Assembly: GCA_017306415.1 (NCBI GenBank)
Contig: JAFKIL010000002.1
Coordinates: 186,001-250,000, forward strand
Direction of reading: 5' to 3'
Length of the DNA: 64,000 nucleotides
DNA from: Microbacterium sp.
Lineage (GTDB): Bacteria > Actinomycetota > Actinomycetes > Actinomycetales > Microbacteriaceae
The notes under the pieces are model-generated. The model ran no database searches, was not told the origin of the DNA, and was given only the letters and a program-made list of their open reading frames with translations. Below, piece by piece: positions 1 through 8,653 of the stretch. The number at the start of each line of letters is the position of its first letter. Position 1 is the stretch's first letter. The position numbers and the translations under genes were made by a program.

Positions 1-756
1 CAACACGGATCGCAGCAGCTCGCGCGTGTACGGATCCTGCGGCGAGGCGAACACCTCGTCGGTCGCGCCGCGCTCGACGACCTTGCCCGCGCGCATGACG
101 AGCACGCGATCGGTCATGCGCTGCGCGACAGCGAGATTGTGCGTGATGAAGACCATCGAGAAGGCGAGTCGCTCCCGCATCCCCTCGATGAGCGTGAGGA
201 TCTGCGCCTGGATCGAGACGTCCAGGGCCGAGGTGGGCTCGTCGCAGACGAGCAGCTCCGGACCCAGCGCGAGCGCGCGCGCGACCCCGATCCGCTGCTG
301 CTGGCCCCCGGAGAGCTGACGCGGATACAGGTTGGCGTAGCGCGCCGGCAGACCGACCAGGTCCATCAGCTCCTGCGCCTTCTCACGTCGTTCGGCGGGC
401 GTGCCGATCCGGTGGATCCGCAGCGGCTCGGCGATGTTCTTCTCCACGGTGAGGCCCGGGAGCAGCGACCCGTAGGGGTTCTGGAACACCATCTGCATGT
501 GCTCGCGCTGACGCCGGAGCATCCGCCCGCGGAGGGCGAGGAGATCCTCCCCGGCATACGTGAGGGATCCCGACGTGGGTTCGATCAGCCGCAGGATCAG
601 CCGCGCGAGGGTCGACTTGCCGCTTCCGGACTCGCCGACGATCGCGATGCTCTCGCCGCGGGCGACGTCCAGGTCGACCCCGTCGACCGCGCGCACATCG
701 CCTCCGCGGCCCGTGAACGTCTTGACGAGGTCGCGCGCGACCAGGAGCTCAGCCAC
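1..756 (-). CDS. Opp/Dpp-type ABC transporter ATPase (OppF-like), C-terminus cut by the window edge
   Basis: Cytoplasmic ATPase subunit that would power import of an oligopeptide- or oligosaccharide-type substrate with the permeases and binding protein encoded upstream. The reading frame shows a Walker A motif GESGSGKST near residue 45, the signature LSGGQQQR, and a Walker B segment [14 protein letters not shown] followed by an H-loop FITHN. It starts at a GTG that overlaps the stop of the preceding ATPase gene by 8 bp, so translation is probably coupled. About 252 codons are visible with no stop before the left edge. A usual OppF has a further C-terminal oligopeptide-binding tail, which is outside the window. 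The substrate cannot be told from the sequence. Confidence 0.9.
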   Translation of the reverse strand, partial: MAELLVARDLVKTFTGRGGDVRAVDGVDLDVARGESIAIVGESGSGKSTLARLILRLIEPTSGSLTYAGEDLLALRGRMLRRQREHMQMVFQNPYGSLLPGLTVEKNIAEPLRIHRIGTPAERREKAQELMDLVGLPARYANLYPRQLSGGQQQRIGVARALALGPELLVCDEPTSALDVSIQAQILTLIEGMRERLAFSMVFITHNLAVAQRMTDRVLVMRAGKVVERGATDEVFASPQDPYTRELLRSVL

Positions 757-1771
757 GATCCGTCGCCTTCCAGCATCGGGCCGTCCGGTCGCCCACCTGG
801 ATGAGAGGCTGGGGCTGGAGACAGCGGTCTTCGACCAGAGGACATCGCGGGGCGAACCGACAGCCTCGCGGCGCGGCGGACGGGTCCGGAGGCTGTCCGG
901 GGATGGTGTGGAGCGGAGAGTCGTCCCCGAGCTCGAGCACCGAACCGCGCAGTCCCTCGGTGTAGGGGTGCAGCGGACCGTCCAGCACCTCGTCGATCGT
1001 GCCCTGCTCGACGATCTGCCCCGAGTAGAGCACCGAGATGTCGTCGCAGAAGTAGCGCGCGACGCCCAGATCGTGGGTGATCATCACGATCGCCATGCCC
1101 TGCTTCTTCAGATCGTTCAGCAGGTCGAGGATCTGGAGCTGCACGGTCACGTCGAGGGCGGTCGTCGGCTCATCGGCGATCACGATCTCGGGCTTGACGA
1201 TCGTGGCCATCGCGATCATGACCCGCTGCCGCATCCCGCCGGAGAGCTGGAAGGGATACATCTTCACGCGCCGCTCGGGCTCGGGGATGCCGACCGCCCT
1301 GAGCGCCTCCACCGCTCGCCGAGACGCCTCCTCGCGATCGCAGAGCCCATGCCACAGCAGGGGTTCGCACAGCTGCGTCTCCACCGTGAGGGTCGGATTC
1401 ATCGCGTCCATGGCGTTCTGGAAGATCATCCCGATCCTCGCGCCGCGCACGGATCTCATCGACGACGCCGGCATGCCCACGAGTTCCGCATCGCCCACCG
1501 CGTCGCCGCGCAGCGTGGCGCTGCCCGTCACCCGCGCCTGCGGGAGGAGCCCCATGAGCGCGCGCATGGAGACGCTCTTGCCCGATCCGGACTCACCCAC
1601 GAGAGCGTGCGCACGACCGGCATGGAGATCGAGCGACAGCCCGTCGACCACCGTGATCGGGCGGCGCTTGGGCGGCAGGAAGGTCACCGTGAGGTCGCGC
1701 ACCTCAAGCACGGGCCTGTCGTCCGTCCCGCTCGCCGGGACCGGCACGCGCCGGGGCTCAGGCATGGCCAT
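749..1771 (-). CDS. Opp/Dpp-type ABC transporter ATPase (OppD-like)
   Basis: First of two separate ATPases of the importer. It has Walker A GESGSGKSV, signature LSGGMRQR, Walker B IVIADEPTTALDVT, and the C-terminal oligo_HPY-type segment with the conserved CRFAPRCP cysteines. These are hallmarks of OppD/DppD proteins, some of which bind an iron-sulfur cluster there. Three in-frame ATGs lie at 1792, 1771 and 1765. I chose 1771, which gives a short overlap with the upstream permease stop at 1758; none has a strong Shine-Dalgarno. Length, about 340 residues, is normal. It is part of the minus-strand operon binding protein, OppB, OppC, OppD, OppF. Confidence 0.92.
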   Translation of the reverse strand: MAMPEPRRVPVPASGTDDRPVLEVRDLTVTFLPPKRRPITVVDGLSLDLHAGRAHALVGESGSGKSVSMRALMGLLPQARVTGSATLRGDAVGDAELVGMPASSMRSVRGARIGMIFQNAMDAMNPTLTVETQLCEPLLWHGLCDREEASRRAVEALRAVGIPEPERRVKMYPFQLSGGMRQRVMIAMATIVKPEIVIADEPTTALDVTVQLQILDLLNDLKKQGMAIVMITHDLGVARYFCDDISVLYSGQIVEQGTIDEVLDGPLHPYTEGLRGSVLELGDDSPLHTIPGQPPDPSAAPRGCRFAPRCPLVEDRCLQPQPLIQVGDRTARCWKATDRG

Positions 1772-2669
1772 CGTTGTTGACGTCGAAGGCATCGCGGAGT
1801 CCGTCTCCCACCCAGGTGAAGGCCAGCATGGTCAGAGCGAAGAGGATCAGGGGCGCGAGGATCAGATACGGGGCGTTGAAGAGCTGCCCGTATCCTTCGA
1901 TGATCATCGTTCCCCACGACGGCGTCGGCGGCGCCACCCCGAGGCCCAGGAGCGCCAGTCCCGATTCGGCCATGATCGCGGCGGGGATCCCGAAGCTGGT
2001 CGCGACGAGCATCGGACCCCAAGCGCCGGGAAGGATGTACCGCAGCACGAGCGTCGGGCTCGACGCCCCCATCGCGCGTCCCGCCTCGACGTACTCCTGG
2101 ACCTTCATCTTGATCACCTGCGCCCGGATCAGGCGCGCCTGATTGACCCAGCTGCCCACCGCGATCGCGATGATCACGGCGCCGTCGCTGCGGCCGAGCA
2201 CGGTGACGAGGATGACGGCGAACAGATAGCTCGGGAAGGCGAACATGATGTCCGTGCCCGCCATCAGGAGCTGGTCGACGCGTCCGCCGAGATAGCCGGC
2301 GGCCAGACCGATCGCGAGCGCGAGCACGAGCGCCGCGAGCTCGGCCGCGAAGGCGATCATCAGAGCGGTCCGCAGGCTGAAGAGCAGTCGGGAGAGGACG
2401 TCGCGGCCGAGGTTGTCGGTGCCCAGCAGGTGACCGGCCGTGCCGGGCGGCGCGAAGATGTTCGAGTAGTCGACCTTGTCGTACGGGTACGGCGCTATCC
2501 ACGGTGCGAGGACGGCCGCCAGCACGAGGAGCACGCAGAAGATCGCGCCCAGGAAGGCGAACTTGTTCGCGGAGAAGCGGAGCCAGCGGCGTCGGCCCTC
2601 GCTCACGATCCTCGTCCGCGTCGCCGTGTCACTCGACAGCACGATGTCGGTGGTGCTCAGCGCCGTCAT
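1758..2669 (-). CDS. Opp/Dpp-type ABC transporter permease (OppC-like)
   Basis: Inner-membrane permease of 303 residues. After a polar N-terminus there is a first membrane segment (about residues 33-55), a periplasmic loop with the GTDNLGRDVLSR motif typical of OppC/DppC, and then five further hydrophobic segments. The EAA-type coupling loop reads EAGRAMGASSPTLVLRYILP. The start ATG at 2669 overlaps the stop of the OppB-like gene as ATGA. Other starts further upstream would run deep into the neighbouring gene in another frame and were not used. It pairs with the product of the gene just upstream to form the channel. Confidence 0.93.
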   Translation of the reverse strand: MTALSTTDIVLSSDTATRTRIVSEGRRRWLRFSANKFAFLGAIFCVLLVLAAVLAPWIAPYPYDKVDYSNIFAPPGTAGHLLGTDNLGRDVLSRLLFSLRTALMIAFAAELAALVLALAIGLAAGYLGGRVDQLLMAGTDIMFAFPSYLFAVILVTVLGRSDGAVIIAIAVGSWVNQARLIRAQVIKMKVQEYVEAGRAMGASSPTLVLRYILPGAWGPMLVATSFGIPAAIMAESGLALLGLGVAPPTPSWGTMIIEGYGQLFNAPYLILAPLILFALTMLAFTWVGDGLRDAFDVNNDGHA

Positions 2670-3661
2670 GCGACCGCCGCCTTCCTCTTGGTCTCGTGCG
2701 ACAGTCCGAGACCGGCTCTCGTGCGCGGGTCGATGGCGGCGTAGACCAGATCGACGATCACGTTCATCGCCATGAGGATCGCCGCGAAGACGACCGTGCA
2801 GCCCATCATGAGCGGCATGTCGCGGCCGATGGCCGCCTGGGTGAAGTACTGCCCGAGCCCGGGGATGCCGAAGATCTGCTCCACGAAGAGCGTGCCGGCG
2901 ATGAGGCCGGCGAACGCCGGCCCGGCCACGGTGACGAGCGGCATGATGGCGCTGCGCAGCACGTGGCGGAGGAGGACGGCGCGCGGCGTGCCCCCGCGCG
3001 CGCGAGCCGCGACGACGTACTCCTCGTCGAGGACCTCGAGCACGCTGGACCGCACGTAGCGCGCGAAGACGCCGGCCATGCCCGCCCCCAGGGCGATCAC
3101 CGGCATGATCATCGACTGCGGGCCCGTCCAGCCCCCGGTGGGGAGCGCGTGCAGCCCGACGGAGAAGACGAGCACGAGGATGATGGCCATCAGGTAGTTG
3201 GGGATGGCCACGCCCAGCGTGCTGACGAACATGAGGCTGTTGTCTATCCACGTGCCCCGGCGCACGGCCGAGATCACGCCGACCGGGATGGCGATGGCGA
3301 GCGCGAGCACCATGGCGAAGAACGCCAGCGAGGCCGTCACGGGGAGGGCCTGGGCGATGATCTCGGTGACGTCCGACTGCGGGTACTTGTAGCTCGGCCC
3401 GAAGTCGCCGACGACGGCGTGCGAGAGCCAGTTCCAGTACTGCACCGGAATGGGCACGTTCTCGCCGTACGCCTGGACCAGCGCGGAGTTGTTGCCCGAC
3501 GTCTGCTGATTCGCGAGCCCCGTCGATCCTCCTCCGACCGCCTGGATGCCGGCGAACGTGCCCGGTGCGAGCTGGAGCAGCCCGAACGCCAGCATCGAGA
3601 CGATCAGCAGCGAGATCACCAGCCGCGCGATGCGCCGGGCGAGGAAGGTCAGCAGCGCCAT
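2666..3661 (-). CDS. Opp/Dpp-type ABC transporter permease (OppB-like)
   Basis: Inner-membrane permease of 331 residues, normal length for OppB/DppB. It begins with the family-typical N-terminal hydrophobic helix preceded by the basic FLARRIARL. It carries a long periplasmic stretch rich in Gly, Asn and Gln before the second membrane segment, and the coupling loop with VVAARARGGTPRAVLLRHVLR. It ends by overlapping the OppC-like gene by 4 bp. It lies about 100 bp downstream of the binding-protein gene, and the gap contains two strong hairpins (3698-3740), which may lower permease expression relative to the binding protein. Confidence 0.93.
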   Translation of the reverse strand: MALLTFLARRIARLVISLLIVSMLAFGLLQLAPGTFAGIQAVGGGSTGLANQQTSGNNSALVQAYGENVPIPVQYWNWLSHAVVGDFGPSYKYPQSDVTEIIAQALPVTASLAFFAMVLALAIAIPVGVISAVRRGTWIDNSLMFVSTLGVAIPNYLMAIILVLVFSVGLHALPTGGWTGPQSMIMPVIALGAGMAGVFARYVRSSVLEVLDEEYVVAARARGGTPRAVLLRHVLRSAIMPLVTVAGPAFAGLIAGTLFVEQIFGIPGLGQYFTQAAIGRDMPLMMGCTVVFAAILMAMNVIVDLVYAAIDPRTRAGLGLSHETKRKAAVA

Positions 3662-3697
3662 GGCGGAGTCTCGCTCGCGCGATCGGGCCCGATCCCC

Positions 3698-3740
3698 GGC
3701 GGGAGGGGGGATCCCCCTCCCGCCCGCGGACGACGTCCGC
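3698..3740 (-). terminator. Two tandem hairpins between binding-protein and permease genes
   Basis: A perfect 12-bp GC-rich stem (3698-3709 with 3713-3724, 3-nt loop) is followed by a 6-bp stem (3726-3740, GCGGAC-GAC-GTCCGC). They sit in the 97-bp gap between the binding-protein stop and the OppB-like start and have no T-tract. Such intra-operon hairpins commonly act as partial terminators or protect the upstream mRNA from 3' exonucleases, so that binding protein is made in excess. The function here is inferred; the stems are directly visible. Confidence 0.65.
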
Positions 3741-3758
3741 GTGAGATGGAGCGTGATG

Positions 3759-5519
3759 TCACTTCGATCCCTCGATGCCCTTGACGTAGAAGCCGCTCGG
3801 CGAGTAGTTGACGTGCAGGTTCTTGACCGTGGGCTTGACCATGAGGGGGTTCGGGCCCCACATCAGCGGGATCTGGTAGCCCATCTGCTGGCGCAGACCC
3901 GCCGCCTCGTTGAATCCCTTGATGCGGGCGCTCTCGTCCGGCTCTGCGGCCGCGGCGTTCGCGAGCTTCACGAACCGCTTCGCCTCGGCGCTTCCGTAGG
4001 AGTCGATCATCGATGCGAGCCGGGCGGTCTTGGTCGCGCCGTCCAGGCTCTCGTCGGCCTGGATCGCGAGATACGCGTCGACCTGGTCGGTCGGGAGGCT
4101 GAAGAACGGCAGCGACGCCGGGCCCCAGCAGTCGATGACCCAGTTGTTCCACGTCGGAAGTCCGCCGAAGGTGTTGGCGCTGTATCCCCACAGATTCGGG
4201 TCTTCGATCGGCTTGTAGCGGATGTCCGAGTACTGGCCCACGTCGACGATGTTGTACTTCGTCTTGACGCCGAGCTCCTCCCACATCTGCAGGGTCGCCT
4301 CGATGAAGGGGTTGCTCGCGAAGTCCAGGATCTGGATCGTCGGCATGCCCTTCCCGCCCGCGTAGCCGGCCTCGTCGAGGAGCTTCTTGGCGCCAGCCAG
4401 ATCGAAGTCGATCGCGAGCGACTCGTCCCACCCCGGCACCGCCTGGGGAACCGTGGACGGCCCGGGCAGCTGACCGACGGCGATCTTGGCGAGCGCCTTG
4501 CGGTCGATGGCCTTGCCGAGAGCCTGACGCACCCGCGCATCCGCTCCGGCCGGATGCTTGGTGAACATGCTCTGGAGGAAGTAGACGAGGTAGCCCGGCG
4601 CCTCCTGGACCTGGTTCATCAGGTCCTTGTCCTTGCTGATGACGGCGAAGTTGGGCACGGTCACCTGGATCTCGTTGTTGCGGTACGCCAGCAGGGCGGC
4701 GTTGTTGTCCGTGAGCACGCGCCCCTGCACCGCATCCACGTGGATGTTGTCGGCATCCCAGTAGTGCGAGTGCTTCTTCATGGCGATGCTCGCGGTGGGG
4801 GTCCAGGCGGTGAGCGCGTACGGACCGCTGCCGACCCAGTTCTCCGGCTGCATCCAGTCCTTGGGGTGCTTCTCGATGGTCGCCTTGTGCAGCAGCAGCA
4901 TGGACACGTTGGCCATGCCCAGCAGGAACGCGGAGTTCGGTGTCGCGAGGGTGATCTCGAGCGTGTCGTCGGCGGTGGCCTTGATCCCGACCTTGGACCA
5001 GTCGGTGATCGTGCCGGCGAGGAAGTCGGTCGCGCCGACGATGCCGAGGCTCGGCTTGTAGCTGTTCGCACCGTCCGTCGCCGCCGAGCCGGCCCCCGTG
5101 GGCGCCAGCAGACGCTGGTACGTCCACTCGAAGTCCTTCGCGGTGATCGGGTCGCCGTTCGAGAACTTGGCGGTGGAGCGCAGGTGGAACGTGTACTTCA
5201 GCCCGTCGGCGGAGACATCCCACTTCTCGGCGATGGCGGGCACCACGCCGCTGCCCTTGTCGTCGGTCGCGACGAGACCTTCGAGCAGACCCCACGGGGT
5301 GACGAGGGCGCCGTTGTTCACGTAGTGCGGGTCGAGCGAGTCGATGTTCTGCGACACCGAGACGACGAGCGTCTTCAGCGCGGCACCTGACCCGGCTCCG
5401 CCGGACCCTGTGCTGTCGAAGCTGCACCCGGCCAGGACCGTCGCCCCGGCCGCGGCGATCGCTCCGAGAAAGGTCCTGCGTGCGAGCACCGGCCCGCGGT
5501 TCATGATTGCATCGGCCAC
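3759..5519 (-). CDS. Extracellular solute-binding lipoprotein, family 5 (SBP_bac_5)
   Basis: Substrate-binding protein for the adjacent Opp/Dpp importer, about 586 residues. The N-terminus has a twin-arginine-like LARRTFLG, a hydrophobic stretch and a lipobox ending TVLAGC. It is therefore probably exported, possibly by Tat, and lipid-anchored on the outer face of the membrane. The body has family-5 features: VSQNIDSLDPHYVNNG near the N-terminus and FKHPAG-type and VRQALGKAIDRKAL segments in the middle. I chose the GTG at 5519 because GGAGG lies 5 nt upstream; the ATGs at 5522 (only 2 nt from the same GGAGG) and 5504 are alternatives. It lies next to carbohydrate-active genes, so a glycan fragment is as likely a substrate as a peptide. 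Confidence 0.9.
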   Translation of the reverse strand: MADAIMNRGPVLARRTFLGAIAAAGATVLAGCSFDSTGSGGAGSGAALKTLVVSVSQNIDSLDPHYVNNGALVTPWGLLEGLVATDDKGSGVVPAIAEKWDVSADGLKYTFHLRSTAKFSNGDPITAKDFEWTYQRLLAPTGAGSAATDGANSYKPSLGIVGATDFLAGTITDWSKVGIKATADDTLEITLATPNSAFLLGMANVSMLLLHKATIEKHPKDWMQPENWVGSGPYALTAWTPTASIAMKKHSHYWDADNIHVDAVQGRVLTDNNAALLAYRNNEIQVTVPNFAVISKDKDLMNQVQEAPGYLVYFLQSMFTKHPAGADARVRQALGKAIDRKALAKIAVGQLPGPSTVPQAVPGWDESLAIDFDLAGAKKLLDEAGYAGGKGMPTIQILDFASNPFIEATLQMWEELGVKTKYNIVDVGQYSDIRYKPIEDPNLWGYSANTFGGLPTWNNWVIDCWGPASLPFFSLPTDQVDAYLAIQADESLDGATKTARLASMIDSYGSAEAKRFVKLANAAAAEPDESARIKGFNEAAGLRQQMGYQIPLMWGPNPLMVKPTVKNLHVNYSPSGFYVKGIEGSK

Positions 5520-5673
5520 CATTGCCTCCAAGGGGGGAAGGGATGCCGGGCGCGCCCAGGCGCGGGCCGGCGTCGAAGTGAGAGAACTGCTCGTGGACGT
5601 ACTGCCTTCTTCGTGCGTTATGTATGTGGGTTCACTCGGTTGCGTGTCGTTCGGGAGACGAGCCCCCGGGGGG

Positions 5674-7428
5674 TCATTCCGTCAGGCCGTGCCTCGTGAG
5701 CACGATCTGGGTGGGTCCGGCGGGAAGATCCAGGGTGATCTCGATGGCGTGACGACCGGCGCGCTGCACGTCCGCCACGGGCAGCCGGGTGCCGTCGAGC
5801 GCCGCCTGCCAGTCCTCTGCGCGTCCGGGGACGTCGACGACCAGCCCCGCCTCCGAGAGAGGGGACGACGAACGGATGCTCAGCACCACCTCGTCCGGAC
5901 GCCCCGCGACCTCGATGTCGACCCCGCGCCGCAGACGCTCGTACAAGTTGATCTCGCCGGCGGTCCACCAGGGCATGCTCCGCGCGCGTCCTGCGTCCGC
6001 CGCCCGGCGTACGGCGCGGGCGACCCGCTGATTGCCCACCATGTTCGTCCCGTGGAAGAGGAAGTGCGCGACCCCGTGGCGGGCGAGCGCCTCGTCGAGG
6101 ATCACGTCGATCACGTCCTCGTGACTCTGATAGCCGACGTCCTGCGTGTGCAGCGGCATCGACAGGACGTCGAAGCGCCGTCCGTCGGCGTCCACGGGGA
6201 ATCCGACGTGCGTGGTGCCGTACGGGAACCCCACCGTGCCGGGCTTGCTCGGACCGCGGGTCTGGTCCAGCTCGACGCCGAGGTCGTCGCACCAGCCGAA
6301 GAACTCGGTCCAGCCCTCCCACCGCGTGTAGTGGTTCTTGTTCACCACCACCGGACCGCCGACGAGCGCCTCCGCCCACGCCTTCTGCTCCGCCATCCCG
6401 CTCTCGCCCCAGGGCATCCCGTCGTCGATGTCGAGGGCGTTGTAGTGCAGCGCGTGCTCGTGCCCCGCCGCGCCGATCGCCTCGATCACGTCGGCGCTGT
6501 AGCCGCCCGGCCAGCAGTGGCACCAACTCACCCGCACGTCGGCATCGGCGAACGCGCCGAGGGCGAGTCGCGCGTGCTCGTCCTTGTTCTGGTCGGCGTC
6601 GTGCGACATGTGGCCGACGGCGTCGACACCGCTCGGCCAGTAGTGCAGCCACGCGAGCGGGACAGAGCCCGATGCCGCCGCGTCCCGCAGCAGCTGGAGC
6701 ACCAGCTCCCGCCACAGATCCGCGTGCGCGCGATGGAAGACCGGCACCGGGGTGATCGGCGGATACGACGCCGGGTACGCCCCCTCGGGGGTGCTCCCGT
6801 CGGGCAGCGCGCGATCGGCGACGTAGTCCAGCGCGAGCCCATCGTCGCAGCGCAGGATGTCGTCGGCGCCGACCGGCGCCGAGCCGTCGCCGGCGGGGTG
6901 GCCTGGCCCGGTCACGGGCCAGCCCTGCTGGATGCGGCCGACGGACTGCCAGACATCCGGCCCCAGCACGATGACGCTGCCTGCGCCGACGGCGCGTCGG
7001 GTCACGGCGGGAGATCCGTCGATCCAGCGTGCGAGCACCTCGACGTCGTCCAGCGATCGGAGGACACGACCGCCGAAGGCGTGCAGCATGACGTCGAAGC
7101 GGGCCGCCCACGGCACGTCCGGATCGATCCGGATGTGGCCGTCCGGCACGGCGTCGGCGTCCTCGACGCCCGCGAGGGGACCGAACGCCGCCGCGCCACC
7201 ACCGCAGAGCAGCGCGCCCCCGGAGCGCACCCACTCCCCGACCCGACGCACGGATGCCTCGTCGAGCGTCACGGCGGACGGGATCAGCAGCACCCCGGCG
7301 TCGTCGAGCGACGAGGCGAGGTCTCCGGCGGCGCGGGACGCGTATGCCAGCCGCAGGTGATCGAACATCTCCCGGGCGAACGTCGCCCACGGGTCGCGTG
7401 TCTCGAGGAGGACCACGGCGCGACTCAC
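5674..7428 (-). CDS. Two-domain protein: GATase-like N-terminus plus polysaccharide-deacetylase-like barrel
   Basis: A 584-residue protein that I cannot assign to a named enzyme. Residues 1-170 look like a class I glutamine-amidotransferase-like (ThuA or beta-galactosidase-associated) fold: GVLLIPSAVTLDE, WVRSGGALLCGGG and GAGSVIVLGPDVW. Residues about 250-500 resemble the NodB/polysaccharide deacetylase barrel. SHDAD (275-279) would be the metal-binding Asp motif, GHEHALHYN (322-330) the His motif, and HFLFHG (455-460) the last strand. No signal peptide is seen, so it is probably cytoplasmic. The GTG start overlaps the stop of the GH20-like gene as GTGA. Its likely role is processing an imported sugar derivative, which is inferred from the neighbours. 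A start further upstream is unlikely because it would lie inside the previous gene. Confidence 0.75.
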   Translation of the reverse strand: MSRAVVLLETRDPWATFAREMFDHLRLAYASRAAGDLASSLDDAGVLLIPSAVTLDEASVRRVGEWVRSGGALLCGGGAAAFGPLAGVEDADAVPDGHIRIDPDVPWAARFDVMLHAFGGRVLRSLDDVEVLARWIDGSPAVTRRAVGAGSVIVLGPDVWQSVGRIQQGWPVTGPGHPAGDGSAPVGADDILRCDDGLALDYVADRALPDGSTPEGAYPASYPPITPVPVFHRAHADLWRELVLQLLRDAAASGSVPLAWLHYWPSGVDAVGHMSHDADQNKDEHARLALGAFADADVRVSWCHCWPGGYSADVIEAIGAAGHEHALHYNALDIDDGMPWGESGMAEQKAWAEALVGGPVVVNKNHYTRWEGWTEFFGWCDDLGVELDQTRGPSKPGTVGFPYGTTHVGFPVDADGRRFDVLSMPLHTQDVGYQSHEDVIDVILDEALARHGVAHFLFHGTNMVGNQRVARAVRRAADAGRARSMPWWTAGEINLYERLRRGVDIEVAGRPDEVVLSIRSSSPLSEAGLVVDVPGRAEDWQAALDGTRLPVADVQRAGRHAIEITLDLPAGPTQIVLTRHGLTE

Positions 7429-8405
7429 GATGACCGCTTCCCCTCGTACGCGTCGCGCGCCTCGGCGAGCCGGTCGATCATGGCCATCTGCAGGTCTCTC
7501 GTGCTCTCCAGGGGAGGCACCCACACCGAGTTGAGCATCCCGACGACGCGATCCGGATCCAGACGGTCACGGGCGAACTCCGCGGTGCCCACCATGTTGT
7601 CGAACGGTGGGAACACGCTGCCGGTGGGCACCTGATCGAACCCGGCGTCCTGCAGGTCCAGGTACGTCATGTACGCGGTGCCGTCGTCGTGGTTCACGCG
7701 CTTCGGGCGTCCGGTCTCATCCGCGTCGAAGCCCGGGTTGTAGTACCAGTTGCTCTGCAGCACGGACGTCGGCATGCGGCGGTAGTACTCGCGCGGATGG
7801 TGCCAGGCCGCGTCCGACCAGACCCAGGCCCGGGAGCCGTTCGCCTCGACCCGACCGACCATCCGCAGCAGGTCGTTCCACCAGAGGTCGCCCTGCCGGA
7901 TGGTGACGTACTCGTTGTAGCGCTGGTTCTCGTAAGTCTCCTCATCCATCCCGAGATGGAAGAAGCGCGGACCTTCGAAGATCGCCCCGACCTCGTCGAT
8001 CAGGTCGTCGACGACCGCGTAGTACACCGGCGTCGACACCTGGCGCGAGTACTCCTTCAGCCAGATGTCGTGGCCGGCCCCGAAGTTGAGCTTGGGCAGC
8101 GGCTCGATGCCCCGCTGCCGCAGACCCGCGATCTCATCCCTCAGGCGCTCGGTCGACCACGCGTTCTCGACGGCGATCTCCGGGTGGGAGTCGTAGCGGA
8201 TGCCGTCCGCCAGGTCGAGCACCATCGCGGTGACGCCGTTGTCGGCGGCGTAGTCGACGAGGTCTCGCCACACGCGGTCATCGACCTGGAGCCGGGGGCT
8301 GTACTGGAAGTAGGGGTACGGAGAGTCGTGGAAGACAGCGGGCAGCTCGACGGATTCCTCGAGGTAGAGGTTGTATCCGATGTGGACGAGAACTCCCCAG
8401 AACAT
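7425..8405 (-). CDS. TIM-barrel glycoside hydrolase-like protein (GH20-like)
   Basis: A 326-residue soluble protein beginning MFWGVLVHIGYN. The motif FFHLGMDEE at residues 148-156 matches the catalytic H-x-G-x-D-E pattern of GH20 beta-hexosaminidases and related TIM-barrel enzymes. WVWSDAAWH and the paired aromatic residues fit a sugar-binding cleft. No export signal is visible. It is shorter than typical GH20 enzymes and lacks the usual N-terminal alpha/beta domain, so the exact family is uncertain. I chose the ATG at 8405, preceded by GAGAG 5 nt away, over an ATG at 8423. It is the first gene of the carbohydrate operon running to the left edge. Confidence 0.75.
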   Translation of the reverse strand: MFWGVLVHIGYNLYLEESVELPAVFHDSPYPYFQYSPRLQVDDRVWRDLVDYAADNGVTAMVLDLADGIRYDSHPEIAVENAWSTERLRDEIAGLRQRGIEPLPKLNFGAGHDIWLKEYSRQVSTPVYYAVVDDLIDEVGAIFEGPRFFHLGMDEETYENQRYNEYVTIRQGDLWWNDLLRMVGRVEANGSRAWVWSDAAWHHPREYYRRMPTSVLQSNWYYNPGFDADETGRPKRVNHDDGTAYMTYLDLQDAGFDQVPTGSVFPPFDNMVGTAEFARDRLDPDRVVGMLNSVWVPPLESTRDLQMAMIDRLAEARDAYEGKRSS

Positions 8406-8451
8406 CTGATCTCTCGCTCCCATTAATCTTTCATTGAGTGGATGTTCCTAT

Positions 8452-8461
8452 CACTGTAGTG
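8452..8461. promoter_or_regulatory. Short palindrome upstream of the GH20-like operon (possible operator)
   Basis: CACTGTAGTG is an inverted repeat of CACT about 50 bp upstream of the GH20-like start. A loosely repeated AGTGGA(t/c) pattern flanks it, in an AT-richer stretch that must hold the operon promoter. No regulator gene is adjacent. The palindrome is short and could be chance. Confidence 0.25.
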
Positions 8462-8511
8462 GACATGCGCGATGATCGCCACTTGCGGGGCCCGGCAGTT
8501 TCGCGGCGAAC

Positions 8512-8555
8512 GAGAGAGAGGGCGGACGCGGTGATCCGCGCCCGCCCTCTCTCTC
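8512..8555 (-). terminator. Strong hairpin terminator downstream of the beta-propeller gene
   Basis: A 19-bp stem (8512-8530 with 8537-8555) has one mismatch and a 6-nt loop. The arm begins GAGAGAGAGGGCGG. It lies about 100 bp past the stop of the minus-strand propeller gene and just before the promoter region of the GH20-like operon. It most likely separates these transcription units. No T-run is needed for hairpins this strong in high-GC actinobacteria, but that is general knowledge and not shown here. Confidence 0.75.
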
Positions 8556-8653
8556 TTGCATGGCTCCGGCGCGTACGCCTATCCGGAATGCCGATCCGCC
8601 GAGTGTTCCCTCCTTGGTGGCGCCAGGGGGCGTGGCGGCTGTCGGCTGATGCC

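Noticed and set aside
139-2744. Long plus-strand open frames across the transporter operon at the left end
   Set aside because: They mirror the minus-strand genes, are Arg- and His-rich without domains, and reflect the high GC content.
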